Source: Siccirubricoccus soli
GTDB taxonomy: Bacteria; Pseudomonadota; Alphaproteobacteria; Acetobacterales; Acetobacteraceae
Reading direction: 5' to 3'
Length of the DNA: 64,000 bases
NCBI RefSeq assembly: GCF_024178315.1
Contig: NZ_JAMZIK010000086.1
Span: 1 to 64,000, forward strand
The translations under genes were made by a program, and so were the position numbers. The notes below the pieces were generated by a model. The model had not been told where the DNA came from, did no database searches, and was given only the letters and a program-made list of their open reading frames with translations. Every line of letters starts with the position of its first letter. Position 1 is the stretch's first letter. This document shows, piece by piece, positions 17,483-25,814 of this stretch.

Positions 17483-19105
17483 TCAGCGCCGGATGTAGAC
17501 CTGTGTCAGGTCCTGGTACCAGCTCTTCGCCTGGAAAAATCCTCGCACCTCCGGCCGTAGGGCACGCGGGTTCACGTCGTGCACAACCCAAAGCCAGTAG
17601 GCGTTGTCCACGACATGCTCGTGAATCCGCGCAACGATCCTGTCGCGCTCAGCGGTATCGAAAGTGCTTGAAGCTTGATCGAGCAGCGCCTGAAGCTTCT
17701 CGTCGCAGACTCCGGCCCAGTTCATCCCGTGCGGTGGTGCCGCCTCGCAGCTGAAGTGACGGGCGAAGGCATCGAAGGGCGTCGAGGTGCCCATGCTGTT
17801 GTTCAGCGCGTGCACGGACCGCGCGCTGGGGTCAAGTGGCCCCTTGCTGCGCTGGCCGCGCATGGCGTTCCATTCCACGACCTCGAAGCTGAGGTCCACG
17901 CCCACTTCCCGCAGGTTCTGCTGCACGAACTCATTCATTGGCAGCGGCTGCATCTGGCCGGAGCCGGAGGCGGAGATCATGAATTTGACGCGCAGCGGAT
18001 TGCCTGGCCCATAGCCCGCTTCCGCCAGCAACCGCCGCGCTGCAGCGGGGTCATATCGGACCTCGAATTTCGGCTTGCCGAACCAGGGGCTGTCGGGGAG
18101 GACCATGCCGCGGGCCGGCTCGGCCATCCCACCGAGGAGTTCGACCATCTCCTCGCGGTTGATCGCCAGGTTCAACGCTTGGCGAACCCGCACATCGGAC
18201 AATGGCGTGTTCTCGCCGGACTGCCGCAGGATGTAAGGCCATACATGAGGATAGGGGTTGGTCTTAATGACCATCCCCGCGGAGCGCAGACGCGGGACGC
18301 CATCGGGCGGCGGCGCTTCAATGAAGTTGACCTGGTTGGTCAGCAGCGCGGCGACGCGGATGTTAGCGTCCGGGATCGGCAGCAGCAGTAGACGATCCAG
18401 TTTCGGTCGGCGGGATTGATCCCAGTAGTCGTCGTTGCGCACCAGCACGGCGCGTTGTCGCGGCACAATTTCCTGCACGCGGAAGGGGCCGGTACCGGAA
18501 GGCTGGCGGCTGAACCCGTCCCATCCGCCGAGCTTCTGCCATTGAGCTGGGCTTGAGATGTGCAGGAATACCACTTGGTCCGGCATGGAGGCATCGGGTG
18601 CCGTACTGCCGATGGCAATCTTGAAGTCGTCGATTTTGCGCCAGGTCTTCACGCTCGGAATGCGGAAGGACAGCGTCATGTTCTGTTGCGGATCGTACTG
18701 CGGCGCGTCGCGCTTCAGCAGCTTCTCGATATTCCAGATCACCGCGTCGGCATTGAAGGGCGATCCGTCGTGGAACTTCACGCCACGGCGCAGTTCGAAG
18801 ATCCACTCCTTCGAATCTTCCGGGCTTGGATAGTAGCGTTCCGCCAACGCAGGAACGATTTCGGGGATCGACTGCTCCTGGTTCAGGTTCCAGTAGACGA
18901 GCGAGTCGTAGATGGTGAACCCCATCCAACGAATGCCCTCACCGCCCTGATCCGGCGCACCGCGCGTGGTCGGGATGTCGGCCAGGGTCATGCCGATGCG
19001 CAATTCACCTCCGGAGGCCGCCTGTGCCGAAGCCGAAGCCGCGAAGGCCCCGGCGGCCAGCGCGGCGCCAAGCCCCAGAGCGTCTCGACGTGTCGGATCA
19101 TTCAT
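17483..19105 (-). CDS. Peptide-type ABC transporter solute-binding protein (orphan)
   Basis: A 540-residue family-5 binding protein. The N-terminus RRDALGLGAALAAGAFAASASAQA is an export signal, possibly Tat. Family blocks include ELRRGVKFHDGSPFNADAV, PSGTGPFRVQEIVP and DVRVRQALNLAINREEMVELL. The start at 19105 (MNDPTRRD) is chosen for the signal peptide. No permease or ATPase follows; the IS256 remnant begins about 110 bp downstream, so the rest of a transporter may have been lost there. Two amidase genes lie upstream on the same strand, so the protein probably bound an amide or peptide-like substrate. Confidence 0.85.
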   Translation of the reverse strand: MNDPTRRDALGLGAALAAGAFAASASAQAASGGELRIGMTLADIPTTRGAPDQGGEGIRWMGFTIYDSLVYWNLNQEQSIPEIVPALAERYYPSPEDSKEWIFELRRGVKFHDGSPFNADAVIWNIEKLLKRDAPQYDPQQNMTLSFRIPSVKTWRKIDDFKIAIGSTAPDASMPDQVVFLHISSPAQWQKLGGWDGFSRQPSGTGPFRVQEIVPRQRAVLVRNDDYWDQSRRPKLDRLLLLPIPDANIRVAALLTNQVNFIEAPPPDGVPRLRSAGMVIKTNPYPHVWPYILRQSGENTPLSDVRVRQALNLAINREEMVELLGGMAEPARGMVLPDSPWFGKPKFEVRYDPAAARRLLAEAGYGPGNPLRVKFMISASGSGQMQPLPMNEFVQQNLREVGVDLSFEVVEWNAMRGQRSKGPLDPSARSVHALNNSMGTSTPFDAFARHFSCEAAPPHGMNWAGVCDEKLQALLDQASSTFDTAERDRIVARIHEHVVDNAYWLWVVHDVNPRALRPEVRGFFQAKSWYQDLTQVYIRR

Positions 19106-19278
19106 TGACGTTGCTTTCCCTGTCATACGGCTTGGCCAACCCTGGGTCGCGCGCTTGGTGCTGCGTTGCCACCAGACGCCGGCGGAGCCGGGAGGACCGA
19201 GTGTGGGTCCTGACATTTCCTCGGGAACGGACGCATTCGTGCAGACGGTCCCTCGTGCCGTCCGGTGCTGCACGCCCT

Positions 19279-20943
19279 TCAGATCCCGCGGTATCCCGTG
19301 AAGCGGAACACGTTGGACGGATCCCCTGCAAAGCCACGCGGCGTGCGCAGCCGGCCGGCCATGGCCTCGACATAGGGCGCCGCCGCGCAAAGCAGCTCGA
19401 ACTGACGTTCGTCGAGCGTCAGCCCCGCCCGGCGCGCGACGAGCGCAATACCGTCACGCTCAGCGGCCGGAATCTCCGCCGGCGTCGGCTCAGGCATCGG
19501 CGGCAGTGCCGTGGAGGAGGATGTCGCCTGGTCGAGGGCTGGCCGCCGCCCGCGCCAGGGCGTCGCACGCTCATAGGCGTCGGCGATGCGCAGCACGGTC
19601 GCGTCGGCGAAGGGGCGGCCGATCACCTGCATGGAGAGCGGCAGCCCCTCAGCACTGAAGCCGATGCACTGCGCGAGTGCCGGGCCGCCGAGCACGTTGA
19701 AGGGCGTGGTCAGCGACGCCTTCTGCCAGAACTGGATCGTCCGCCAGGTATCAAGCAGGGGCGCGGGGCCCGGGCCGGCAGTGATCAGCGCATCGTAGCG
19801 TGCCCAGAGCGGCTTCACCTCTGCCACCATGGCGCGCCGCTCGCGCTGGGAGTTCACGTAATCTTCGGCGCGAATCAACACGGCGGCGAGGGATCGGCCA
19901 AGGAAATCGTCGCCGAACAGTCCGGGATGAGCCCGCAGCGCCGCCTCATGCACTGCGTAGAGCTCGCTCTCGGCGCCGATTATCTTCACATCAGCGTAGT
20001 CCTGCGCTGGGCGAATGCGCACCTCCTCCACCTCGGCGCCGAGGCCGCGAAGGACATCCAGCGCCGCCTCCATCGCCTGCCGCACCACCGGGGGCACTGG
20101 CACCTCCACCTCGAACTGGTGGCGCAGCAGGCCGATGCGCAGGCCGCGGATGTCGCCGGTCAGGGCGGCAAGGTAGTCCGGTACCGGCCGTGACGCGCTG
20201 GCGGGGTCGAGTGGGTCATGGCCGGCGAGCGACTGCAGCATCAGCGCGCAATCCTCGACGGTCCAGGTCATCGGGCCGGCATGGTCGAAGGAAAAGCTGT
20301 TGGTCCAGATGCCTCGCCTGCTGATGAGCCCATAAGTCGGTTTCAGCCCGACCAAGCCGCAAAGCGCCGCGGGATTGCGGATGGACCCGCCGGTGTCGGA
20401 GCCGAGCGCGCCCATGGCGAGCCCCGCCGCCACCGCCGCGCCGGAGCCGGATGACGACCCCCCGGTGAAGCGATCGCGGTCCCACGGGTTGCGCGCCGGC
20501 GGCCAGGGCAGGTCGAAGCTTGGTCCGCCGTGCGCGAACTCATGCGTGGCGAGCTTGCCGAGCAGCACGGCACCTGCCGCATTCAGCCGCGCCACCGTGT
20601 CGGCATCCTCGGTAGGCACGAAGTCCTGCGCACTGCGCGAATGGCCGGTCGTCCGGATGCCTGCCGTGCAGTAGATGTCCTTCAGCGCATAGGGGATGCC
20701 GTGCAGCGGGCCGCGGTGATTGCCAGCCATGATGTCACTCTCGGCCCGGCGCGCCTGGTCCAGCGCCTGTTCCGCGGCCACCAGCAGATAGGCATTGAGC
20801 TGCGGATCGACCGCCTCGATCCGTGCCAGGAAGGCACGGGTCAGCTCAACCGGCGAAAGCTTCCGCGCCGCGATGAAGCGCGCGGCCTCGGCAATCGTCA
20901 GGTGGTAGAGCGCGGCGGGGGCGGTGTCGGGCATTTCGGTCAT
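19279..20943 (-). CDS. Amidase signature family hydrolase
   Basis: A 554-residue serine hydrolase of the amidase signature family. The Ser-cisSer-Lys triad is visible: Lys88 in PYALKD, the cis-Ser in GGSSSGSG (about 163-165) and the nucleophile Ser187 in GSDTGGS. After the catalytic core (to about 470) comes a linker and a C-terminal extension with ERQFELLCAAAPYVEAMAGRL, a feature of the allophanate-hydrolase and aryl-amide branches. It hydrolyses an amide to acid and ammonia; the substrate is unknown. The start overlaps the stop of the upstream paralogue (ATGA), so the pair is coupled. Confidence 0.87.
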   Translation of the reverse strand: MTEMPDTAPAALYHLTIAEAARFIAARKLSPVELTRAFLARIEAVDPQLNAYLLVAAEQALDQARRAESDIMAGNHRGPLHGIPYALKDIYCTAGIRTTGHSRSAQDFVPTEDADTVARLNAAGAVLLGKLATHEFAHGGPSFDLPWPPARNPWDRDRFTGGSSSGSGAAVAAGLAMGALGSDTGGSIRNPAALCGLVGLKPTYGLISRRGIWTNSFSFDHAGPMTWTVEDCALMLQSLAGHDPLDPASASRPVPDYLAALTGDIRGLRIGLLRHQFEVEVPVPPVVRQAMEAALDVLRGLGAEVEEVRIRPAQDYADVKIIGAESELYAVHEAALRAHPGLFGDDFLGRSLAAVLIRAEDYVNSQRERRAMVAEVKPLWARYDALITAGPGPAPLLDTWRTIQFWQKASLTTPFNVLGGPALAQCIGFSAEGLPLSMQVIGRPFADATVLRIADAYERATPWRGRRPALDQATSSSTALPPMPEPTPAEIPAAERDGIALVARRAGLTLDERQFELLCAAAPYVEAMAGRLRTPRGFAGDPSNVFRFTGYRGI

Positions 20944-22562
20944 TCCCCGTCGAAGGCGAAGGTGGTGGCAAGCTCGGCGCCGAAGGGCAGGGTGCGCGGT
21001 ATGGCGGCGCCCATAGCCTCTACATGTGGTATCGCCTCGCAGGCCTGGGCGAATTGCCGCGCGTCTAGCGGCAGGGCAGCCTGTGTAGCGAGCGTCGCAT
21101 AGGTTGCTCGTGTCGCTTCCGGCGGCGGCGGTGCGGCCTGGTCCACGGGCGTGTCGCGCACGGGTGTGGCAGGCACTGCTGGGCGCCGCGCGCGCCAGGA
21201 CGTCGCCGCCTCATAGGCATGGCCGATACGGAACACGGTCGCCTCGTCGAAGACCCTGCCGGCGATCTGCATGGAAAGCGGCAGGCCATTGGCGGAGAAG
21301 CCGTTGCACAGCGAGAGCGCAGGCAGCTGCGACACGTTAAACGGGTTGGTCAGCGGCGGTGACGCGAAATTCGCCTCCGCCCGCATCGCCGCCATCTCCG
21401 GCGCCTCGCCCCATGTGGAGGCCGTGATGAGTGCATCCACATCAAGCAGGGCGTCGAACATTCCCTGCGCGAGGATGCGCTGCTGCCGCAGTGCCTGCAC
21501 GTAGTCGGTGGCAGGAACGAAGGCGCCCGGCATGATGCGATAGCGGAAGACCTCGCCGTAGTCGCCGGGATGTTCGCGCAGCCGGTCACCGTGAATGGAG
21601 AAGGACTCCGACAGGGTAATAAGCCGCATGCAGGATTGGTACTCGGCGAGTGGCCGCAGCGTGACCTCGCGCACCTCGGCGCCGAGGGATCGCAATACCT
21701 CCGCTGTGGTGTCCATCGCGGCGACAACCTCAGCGGTGGCCCTGCCCTCGGTCTCGTACCAGTGGCGGACCAGGCCGATGCGGAGGCCTCTCACACCTTG
21801 TCGCAGGGAAGCGCCATAGTCTGGCACCGGCACCTCAGCACTCGCCGGGTCGAGCGGATCATGGCCGGCGATGGCCTGCAACATGATGGCGCAGTCCTCC
21901 ACCGTCCAGGCGAGCGGGCCGGCATTGTCGAGCGTGAAGGATAGCGGCAGCACGCCGCGCTTGCTGACCCGGCCATAGGTCGGCTTGATGCCCGCCGTGC
22001 CGCAGAAAGCGGCAGGCAGGCGGATGGAGCCGCCGGTATCGGAACCCATTGCGCCGGGCACCAGGCCTGCTGCAACCGCAGCGCCCGAGCCGGAGGATGA
22101 ACCACCCGGGAAGCGCGTGAGGTCCCACGGGTTGCGCGCGGGTGGCCAGGGAAGATCCCAGGAAGGGCCGCCGGTTGCGAATTCATGCGTCGCCAGCTTG
22201 CCGAGCAGCACGCCACCCGCCTCGCGCAACCGCGCCACCACGGGCGCGTCGTCGGCCGGGATGTGGTCCCTGCAGCGCGCGGAATGGCCGGTGGTGGCAA
22301 TGCCGCCTGTTTCGTAGATGTCCTTCAGCGCGTAGGGCACGCCGTGTAGCGGGCCGCGGTGGCGGCCGGCCATGACCTCCGCTTCGGCCTGCCGCGCTGC
22401 AGCCAAGGCGAGGTCCGCCGTCACGGCGATGAAGCTGTTCAATGCCCCGTCGACCGAAGCGATCCGGTCGAGGAATGCGCCGGTGAGGTCCACCGGCGAG
22501 AGGTCGCGTGCGGCGATACGCTGCGCCGCCTCGGCTATGGTGAGATAGTGCAGGTCGTTCAC
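20940..22562 (-). CDS. Amidase signature family hydrolase, paralogue of its neighbour
   Basis: A 540-residue amidase and first gene of the minus-strand group. The triad is Lys80 (PYALKD), the cis-Ser in GGSSSGSG (about 154-156) and Ser179 (GSDTGGS). Sequence and length closely track the downstream amidase, including RGPLHG(V/I)PYALKDIY, LPWPPARNPWD and HDPLDPAS, and a C-terminal extension with DARQFAQACEAIPHVEAMG. This is a tandem duplication that has diverged in the substrate-facing regions, so the two probably act on related amides. Confidence 0.87.
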   Translation of the reverse strand: MNDLHYLTIAEAAQRIAARDLSPVDLTGAFLDRIASVDGALNSFIAVTADLALAAARQAEAEVMAGRHRGPLHGVPYALKDIYETGGIATTGHSARCRDHIPADDAPVVARLREAGGVLLGKLATHEFATGGPSWDLPWPPARNPWDLTRFPGGSSSGSGAAVAAGLVPGAMGSDTGGSIRLPAAFCGTAGIKPTYGRVSKRGVLPLSFTLDNAGPLAWTVEDCAIMLQAIAGHDPLDPASAEVPVPDYGASLRQGVRGLRIGLVRHWYETEGRATAEVVAAMDTTAEVLRSLGAEVREVTLRPLAEYQSCMRLITLSESFSIHGDRLREHPGDYGEVFRYRIMPGAFVPATDYVQALRQQRILAQGMFDALLDVDALITASTWGEAPEMAAMRAEANFASPPLTNPFNVSQLPALSLCNGFSANGLPLSMQIAGRVFDEATVFRIGHAYEAATSWRARRPAVPATPVRDTPVDQAAPPPPEATRATYATLATQAALPLDARQFAQACEAIPHVEAMGAAIPRTLPFGAELATTFAFDGE

Positions 22563-22988
22563 ACCCGGTTCTCCGGCGAATGGTCATTGTCGCAGGCGGG
22601 TGCCTGGGCAACCCCTTGCGTGATGCGCAGGCCGATCCCCGAACCCGCTCGCGTGGACGTCCGGGTTGGGCGCATTGTGGTGGCAATGGGGATGGCGAAG
22701 CCGCGGCGGGGCAGCGCTGGGGTTGCGGACGACGGTCCGATCATGGACGAACGCCTACGCAACGATAAGCCGGACGGGCCGCTTCGGCATCGGGCCTGCG
22801 GCTCCGATCACCTACCCCGCCTGCAACGACGGTATCTGTTGACTGGCAGCGCATCCACTCTCCTTGGGTTTCGGGCCCTAGGCGGCGCGCTGGCGTACTC
22901 CCGGCAGTGCAATCTTCCCAAAACTGTGCAGGAGCGGTTCACGCGCGTCAACACCGGCTGGGCGTGAGGCAGGGGGATCGCTTGAAGG
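22563..22988. other. Non-coding stretch between amidase operon and ISAs1 remnant
   Basis: About 425 bp with no recognisable gene, RNA or strong repeat. The part near 22563-22700 should contain the promoter of the amidase genes. The rest probably belongs to decayed DNA next to the ISAs1 fragment. Confidence 0.4.
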
Positions 22989-23225
22989 TCAGAGAGTGGT
23001 TCTGGTGATGAGTGAGCGGAGATAGTCGTGGTTCCAGACGGCGGCCTTGCGTCGGCTCTTGCGCCTGTCTTCTCCGGCGGTGCTGCGGATGAGGTTCATG
23101 GCCATGCGTTTGATGGCGGCCATGTTTTTAGGTTCGTGGTTGGTTCGAAGGCGCATCGGGTCGTCGTGGAAGTCGACGTCGAGCACCCAGTGCAGGCGGT
23201 TCTCGATACCCCAATGACGACGACG
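22989..23225 (-). pseudogene. ISAs1-family transposase, C-terminal fragment
   Basis: The minus strand encodes RRRHWGIENRLHWVLDVDFH, then DDPMRLRTNHEPKNMAAIKR and MAMNLIRSTAGEDRRKSRRKA, ending with YLRSLITRTTL and a stop at 22989. HWGIENRLHWVLDVxFxxD is the hallmark of the ISAs1 DDE transposase C-terminus. The remaining about 300 N-terminal residues are absent; the family resemblance ends near 23225. The fragment now abuts phage-like genes on the other strand. Confidence 0.85.
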
Positions 23226-23240
23226 CGCCACCTGCGTCGC

Positions 23241-23465
23241 ATGGCTGCAGAGATGCAGGCTAGGCTCACCGCGAGCCCCAGCAACACCCTCTACCTCTGG
23301 GCTCCGGATGACCTGCGCGGCGCCGCCCTCGACGCCTGGATGGCGCGGCAGCAGGAAACCGCCGGTGTTGACCATGTGGTGGTCTACCGCTGGGCCGGGG
23401 TGACGCCGCCAGACCATGGGGAGCAGCTCCGCCCCGTTGGCCGCGCGAAGCGGATCCTGCAGTGA
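23241..23465 (+). CDS. Short unknown protein, probably a truncated phage gene
   Basis: A 74-residue frame, MAAEMQARLTASPSNTLYLW onwards, ending at TGA 23463-23465. Its start lies at the edge of the ISAs1 fragment, so the visible ATG may be fortuitous and the gene may have lost its 5' part. It overlaps the next small frame by one base (TGATG), like genes in a phage operon. No family recognised. Confidence 0.4.
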   Translation: MAAEMQARLTASPSNTLYLWAPDDLRGAALDAWMARQQETAGVDHVVVYRWAGVTPPDHGEQLRPVGRAKRILQ

Positions 23466-23680
23466 TGGCGCCGATGAGCGCCCCCGCGCGCCGCCCTCGC
23501 GCGCCGCCGCCAGCGGAGACGCCCGTGGTGACGATCCCCGCCGTCATCGCGGCCAACCCCGAGGCCTGCGAGGCCTTCATGGGCGCGGCGCGCCGCTGGC
23601 ATGCGCCGGGGATGCGCCCCCTCTTCGTGATCGGCCGCCTCCCCGTCGATCCAGAAACAGCAGGAGGCAAGCAGCCATGA
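23465..23680 (+). CDS. Small unknown protein in phage-like cluster
   Basis: A 71-residue Pro- and Ala-rich N-terminus followed by TIPAVIAANPEACEAFMGAA and LFVIGRLPVD. The start could be GTG 23462, ATG 23465 or ATG 23474. It sits between two overlapping frames (one base with the gene before, ATGA with the gene after), so real translation as part of a phage-type operon is likely. Function unknown. Confidence 0.45.
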   Translation: MAPMSAPARRPRAPPPAETPVVTIPAVIAANPEACEAFMGAARRWHAPGMRPLFVIGRLPVDPETAGGKQP

Positions 23681-24288
23681 GCGACACCGCCGCATTTCCC
23701 GTGCCCGCGCCGCTGCCCGAGGACGCCACGCCGGAGATGATCGACGCCCGAATCGCCGAAACCAACCGATGGTTCGGCGACCCGAAGCACCCCTTCAACA
23801 GCTCGTTCTCCTGGGAGCGGCAGCCCTTCGTCGCAGCTCGCAACGCCGCGTTCCAGGCCAAGCACCCCTCCGCGCCCGGCGACACGCCCGCGCAGTCCCA
23901 GGGAGCGGCGCTGAACGGCTTGGTCGGGCTGGTGGTATCCGAGGAGCACCTTGCCGCCTTCGGGCCGCGGGAGGGGCTGGACGGAGCGGTGGCGGTGGTG
24001 CGCCAGATGGCCGGCTCGGTGGGGATGGACCAGGCCGGCCTCGACACCGCGCTGCGGGACGCCGTGAGATGGCAGGCGACGCCCCCAGAGGTGCGCCAGG
24101 CCACGGTGAAGGAAGCCACAGCCCAGCTTCAGCGGATCTGGGGCGGGGAGTTCCAAGCCAACGTGGACCGGATCGCCCGCTTCCTCGACGCCAAGGGCGG
24201 CCGGGACCTGGCGGACGAGGCCGGCATGACCTCCACCAGCCTCGGCATGATGCAGCTCCTCGCCCTGGCCCAGCGCAACGGGTTCTAA
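23677..24288 (+). CDS. Phage-like protein, possible capsid scaffold/assembly factor
   Basis: A 203-residue acidic protein. The C-terminal block TAQLQRIWGGEFQANVDRIA, then LADEAGMTSTSLGMMQLLAL, resembles the end of phage head-assembly or scaffold-like proteins, where L(R/Q)xxWGxxFxxN is followed by a short helical tail. This assignment is from pattern memory and is not firm. The ribosome site CAGGAGG lies about ten bases before ATG 23677, which overlaps the preceding stop. Codon use is normal and the frame is intact. With the terminase remnant at the left edge it suggests a dispersed prophage relic. Confidence 0.55.
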   Translation: MSDTAAFPVPAPLPEDATPEMIDARIAETNRWFGDPKHPFNSSFSWERQPFVAARNAAFQAKHPSAPGDTPAQSQGAALNGLVGLVVSEEHLAAFGPREGLDGAVAVVRQMAGSVGMDQAGLDTALRDAVRWQATPPEVRQATVKEATAQLQRIWGGEFQANVDRIARFLDAKGGRDLADEAGMTSTSLGMMQLLALAQRNGF

Positions 24289-24320
24289 TATCTTTGCGCA
24301 GCCGACAAGGGGCAAAGGAC

Positions 24321-24503
24321 ATGATGGACGATTCGGAGTTTCAGCGGATGGCCGACCGCCTGGCTGAGATACGAGCGAAGATGTCGGCCGCTGCAACCGG
24401 CGGCAGCTCCGTCGGTATGCGCGATCTAGCCAACGCCATCGCCGGCTTAGCCGCGGAGATGATCGCTTTGGGCCAGCACCTGAAGGGCACGCCCGACAAG
24501 TAG
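24321..24503 (+). CDS. Small unknown protein (60 aa)
   Basis: MMDDSEFQRMADRLAEIRAK opens a 60-residue largely helical protein ending in LGQHLKGTPDK. AAGGGGCAAAGGAC precedes ATG 24321 as a ribosome site. It follows the phage-like gene by 32 bp on the same strand and probably belongs to that cluster. No family recognised. Confidence 0.45.
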   Translation: MMDDSEFQRMADRLAEIRAKMSAAATGGSSVGMRDLANAIAGLAAEMIALGQHLKGTPDK

Positions 24504-24793
24504 CGCCGCGGTCGGCGCCACAGACGCCCCGACACCCACAGTTCCTGGCACGTCAGGAGCTGCGGGCACGACTCCACGAAGCAGCGGAAGCAATCAGTGA
24601 TCGACCCGAAGCGCGATGGCACAAGTGTGGGGCAAATCGTGGGTTTTCTACAACTTCCACCCAGAAGCACCAGATTTCCTAGGTATTTGTCGGACACCCT
24701 CTCCGCCAGCTTCCTGTAGGACACCACCCCTGGCCGTTCGTGATCGCGGCGAAAGCCGTGCTGCCGGGGCCCGTCGGCGTGGCTTGTATCCGC

Positions 24794-25690
24794 CTACCTC
24801 GCCTCCGCCGAGGCGATCCGCCGCGCCGTCGCCAGCAGCAGCCGCGCCGCCCGCGACACCGTGCGCCCGCGCTGCACGATGGCAGCGGCTCCCACCGCCA
24901 CCCGGGGACGAAGCTGCAGCAGCACCAGGTCAGGCGGCGTGCCGCTCATCGCCACATAGGGATCGACGATCGCCACCCCCGTCCCGGCGCGCACCAGGGA
25001 GAGCGCCACCGAGGTCTGCGTCACCTCGATCGCGATGCGCCGCTGCAGCCCCTCCGCCCGGAACGCATCATCGACCAGATCGCCGAGCGGCAACCCCCGC
25101 CCCACGCCGATGAGCGGCCAGGAGAGCAGGTCGCGCACCGTCACGCTCCCCTGCCCGGCCAGCGGATGCGCCGCCGGCACCGCGCAGACCAGCTCGGTCT
25201 CGTCCAGCATCGCCACCTGCACCTCCCCCATCAGCAGCGGCGACAGCACGAAGCCGAGATCCACCCGCTCCCGCGCCACAGCCTCCACCGCCGCGGTGTT
25301 GTCCATGGTCTGCACCGCCACCTGGATGCCGGGGCGGGACCGCCGGAAGGCGGCGATGGCGCGCGGCAGGAAATGGTCCGCGAGCGTCGGCGTCGCCGCA
25401 ACCAGCACGGAGCCGACCGTCATCTCCCGGATGCCGTCCATCAGCCGGTCGATCCGCGCCACGCCCTGGAAGACCCGCTCCACCTCCGGGAGGATGACGT
25501 TGAGCTCCACGGTGGGATGCAGCCGGCCGCGGCGCCGGCTGAACAGGGGGAAGCCCGCGACCGCCTGGCTTTCGCGCAGCATCATGCTCACGGCGGGCTG
25601 GGAAATGCCGAGCGCCTCCGCCGCCGCGGTGACGGTGCCGTGGCGAGCAACGGCGTGGAGAACCTCGATCTGGCGATAGGTCAAGCGCAT
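24794..25690 (-). CDS. LysR-family transcriptional regulator
   Basis: A 298-residue regulator. The N-terminal winged helix-turn-helix (RQIEVLHAVARHGTVTAAAE, then LGISQPAVSMMLRE) spans about 5-62, followed by the two-lobed effector-binding domain from about 90 (VLVAATPTLADHFLPRAI, AGTGVAIVDPYVA). It is transcribed away from the two enolase-superfamily genes with a 124-bp divergent spacer that holds a good dyad. It should activate that operon when an intermediate or substrate binds. Confidence 0.92.
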   Translation of the reverse strand: MRLTYRQIEVLHAVARHGTVTAAAEALGISQPAVSMMLRESQAVAGFPLFSRRRGRLHPTVELNVILPEVERVFQGVARIDRLMDGIREMTVGSVLVAATPTLADHFLPRAIAAFRRSRPGIQVAVQTMDNTAAVEAVARERVDLGFVLSPLLMGEVQVAMLDETELVCAVPAAHPLAGQGSVTVRDLLSWPLIGVGRGLPLGDLVDDAFRAEGLQRRIAIEVTQTSVALSLVRAGTGVAIVDPYVAMSGTPPDLVLLQLRPRVAVGAAAIVQRGRTVSRAARLLLATARRIASAEAR

Positions 25691-25697
25691 CAGCTCT

Positions 25698-25715
25698 TCT
25701 TATATTCTCATAAGA
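25698..25715. promoter_or_regulatory. Probable LysR operator in the divergent spacer
   Basis: TCTTAT and ATAAGA form a perfect 6-bp inverted repeat separated by six bases, in an AT-rich patch just upstream of the lysR start (25690). It fits the T-N11-A type of LysR binding box and lies between the two divergent genes. It probably serves both autorepression of the regulator and activation of the operon. Confidence 0.6.
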
Positions 25716-25814
25716 GCCGAGGGGTTGAGCTTATTCCGACAGGCGCGCAGGATGCTCTGGCCGCGCCCGATAAGCCCCCGCCGACAGGGGGAATGGGGCG
25801 CCGCAGGAATGTCC

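Noticed and set aside
24600-24720. Sequence around GTGTGGGGCAAATCGTGGG as a possible phage attachment site
   Set aside because: No tRNA gene, integrase or direct-repeat partner was found in the window.
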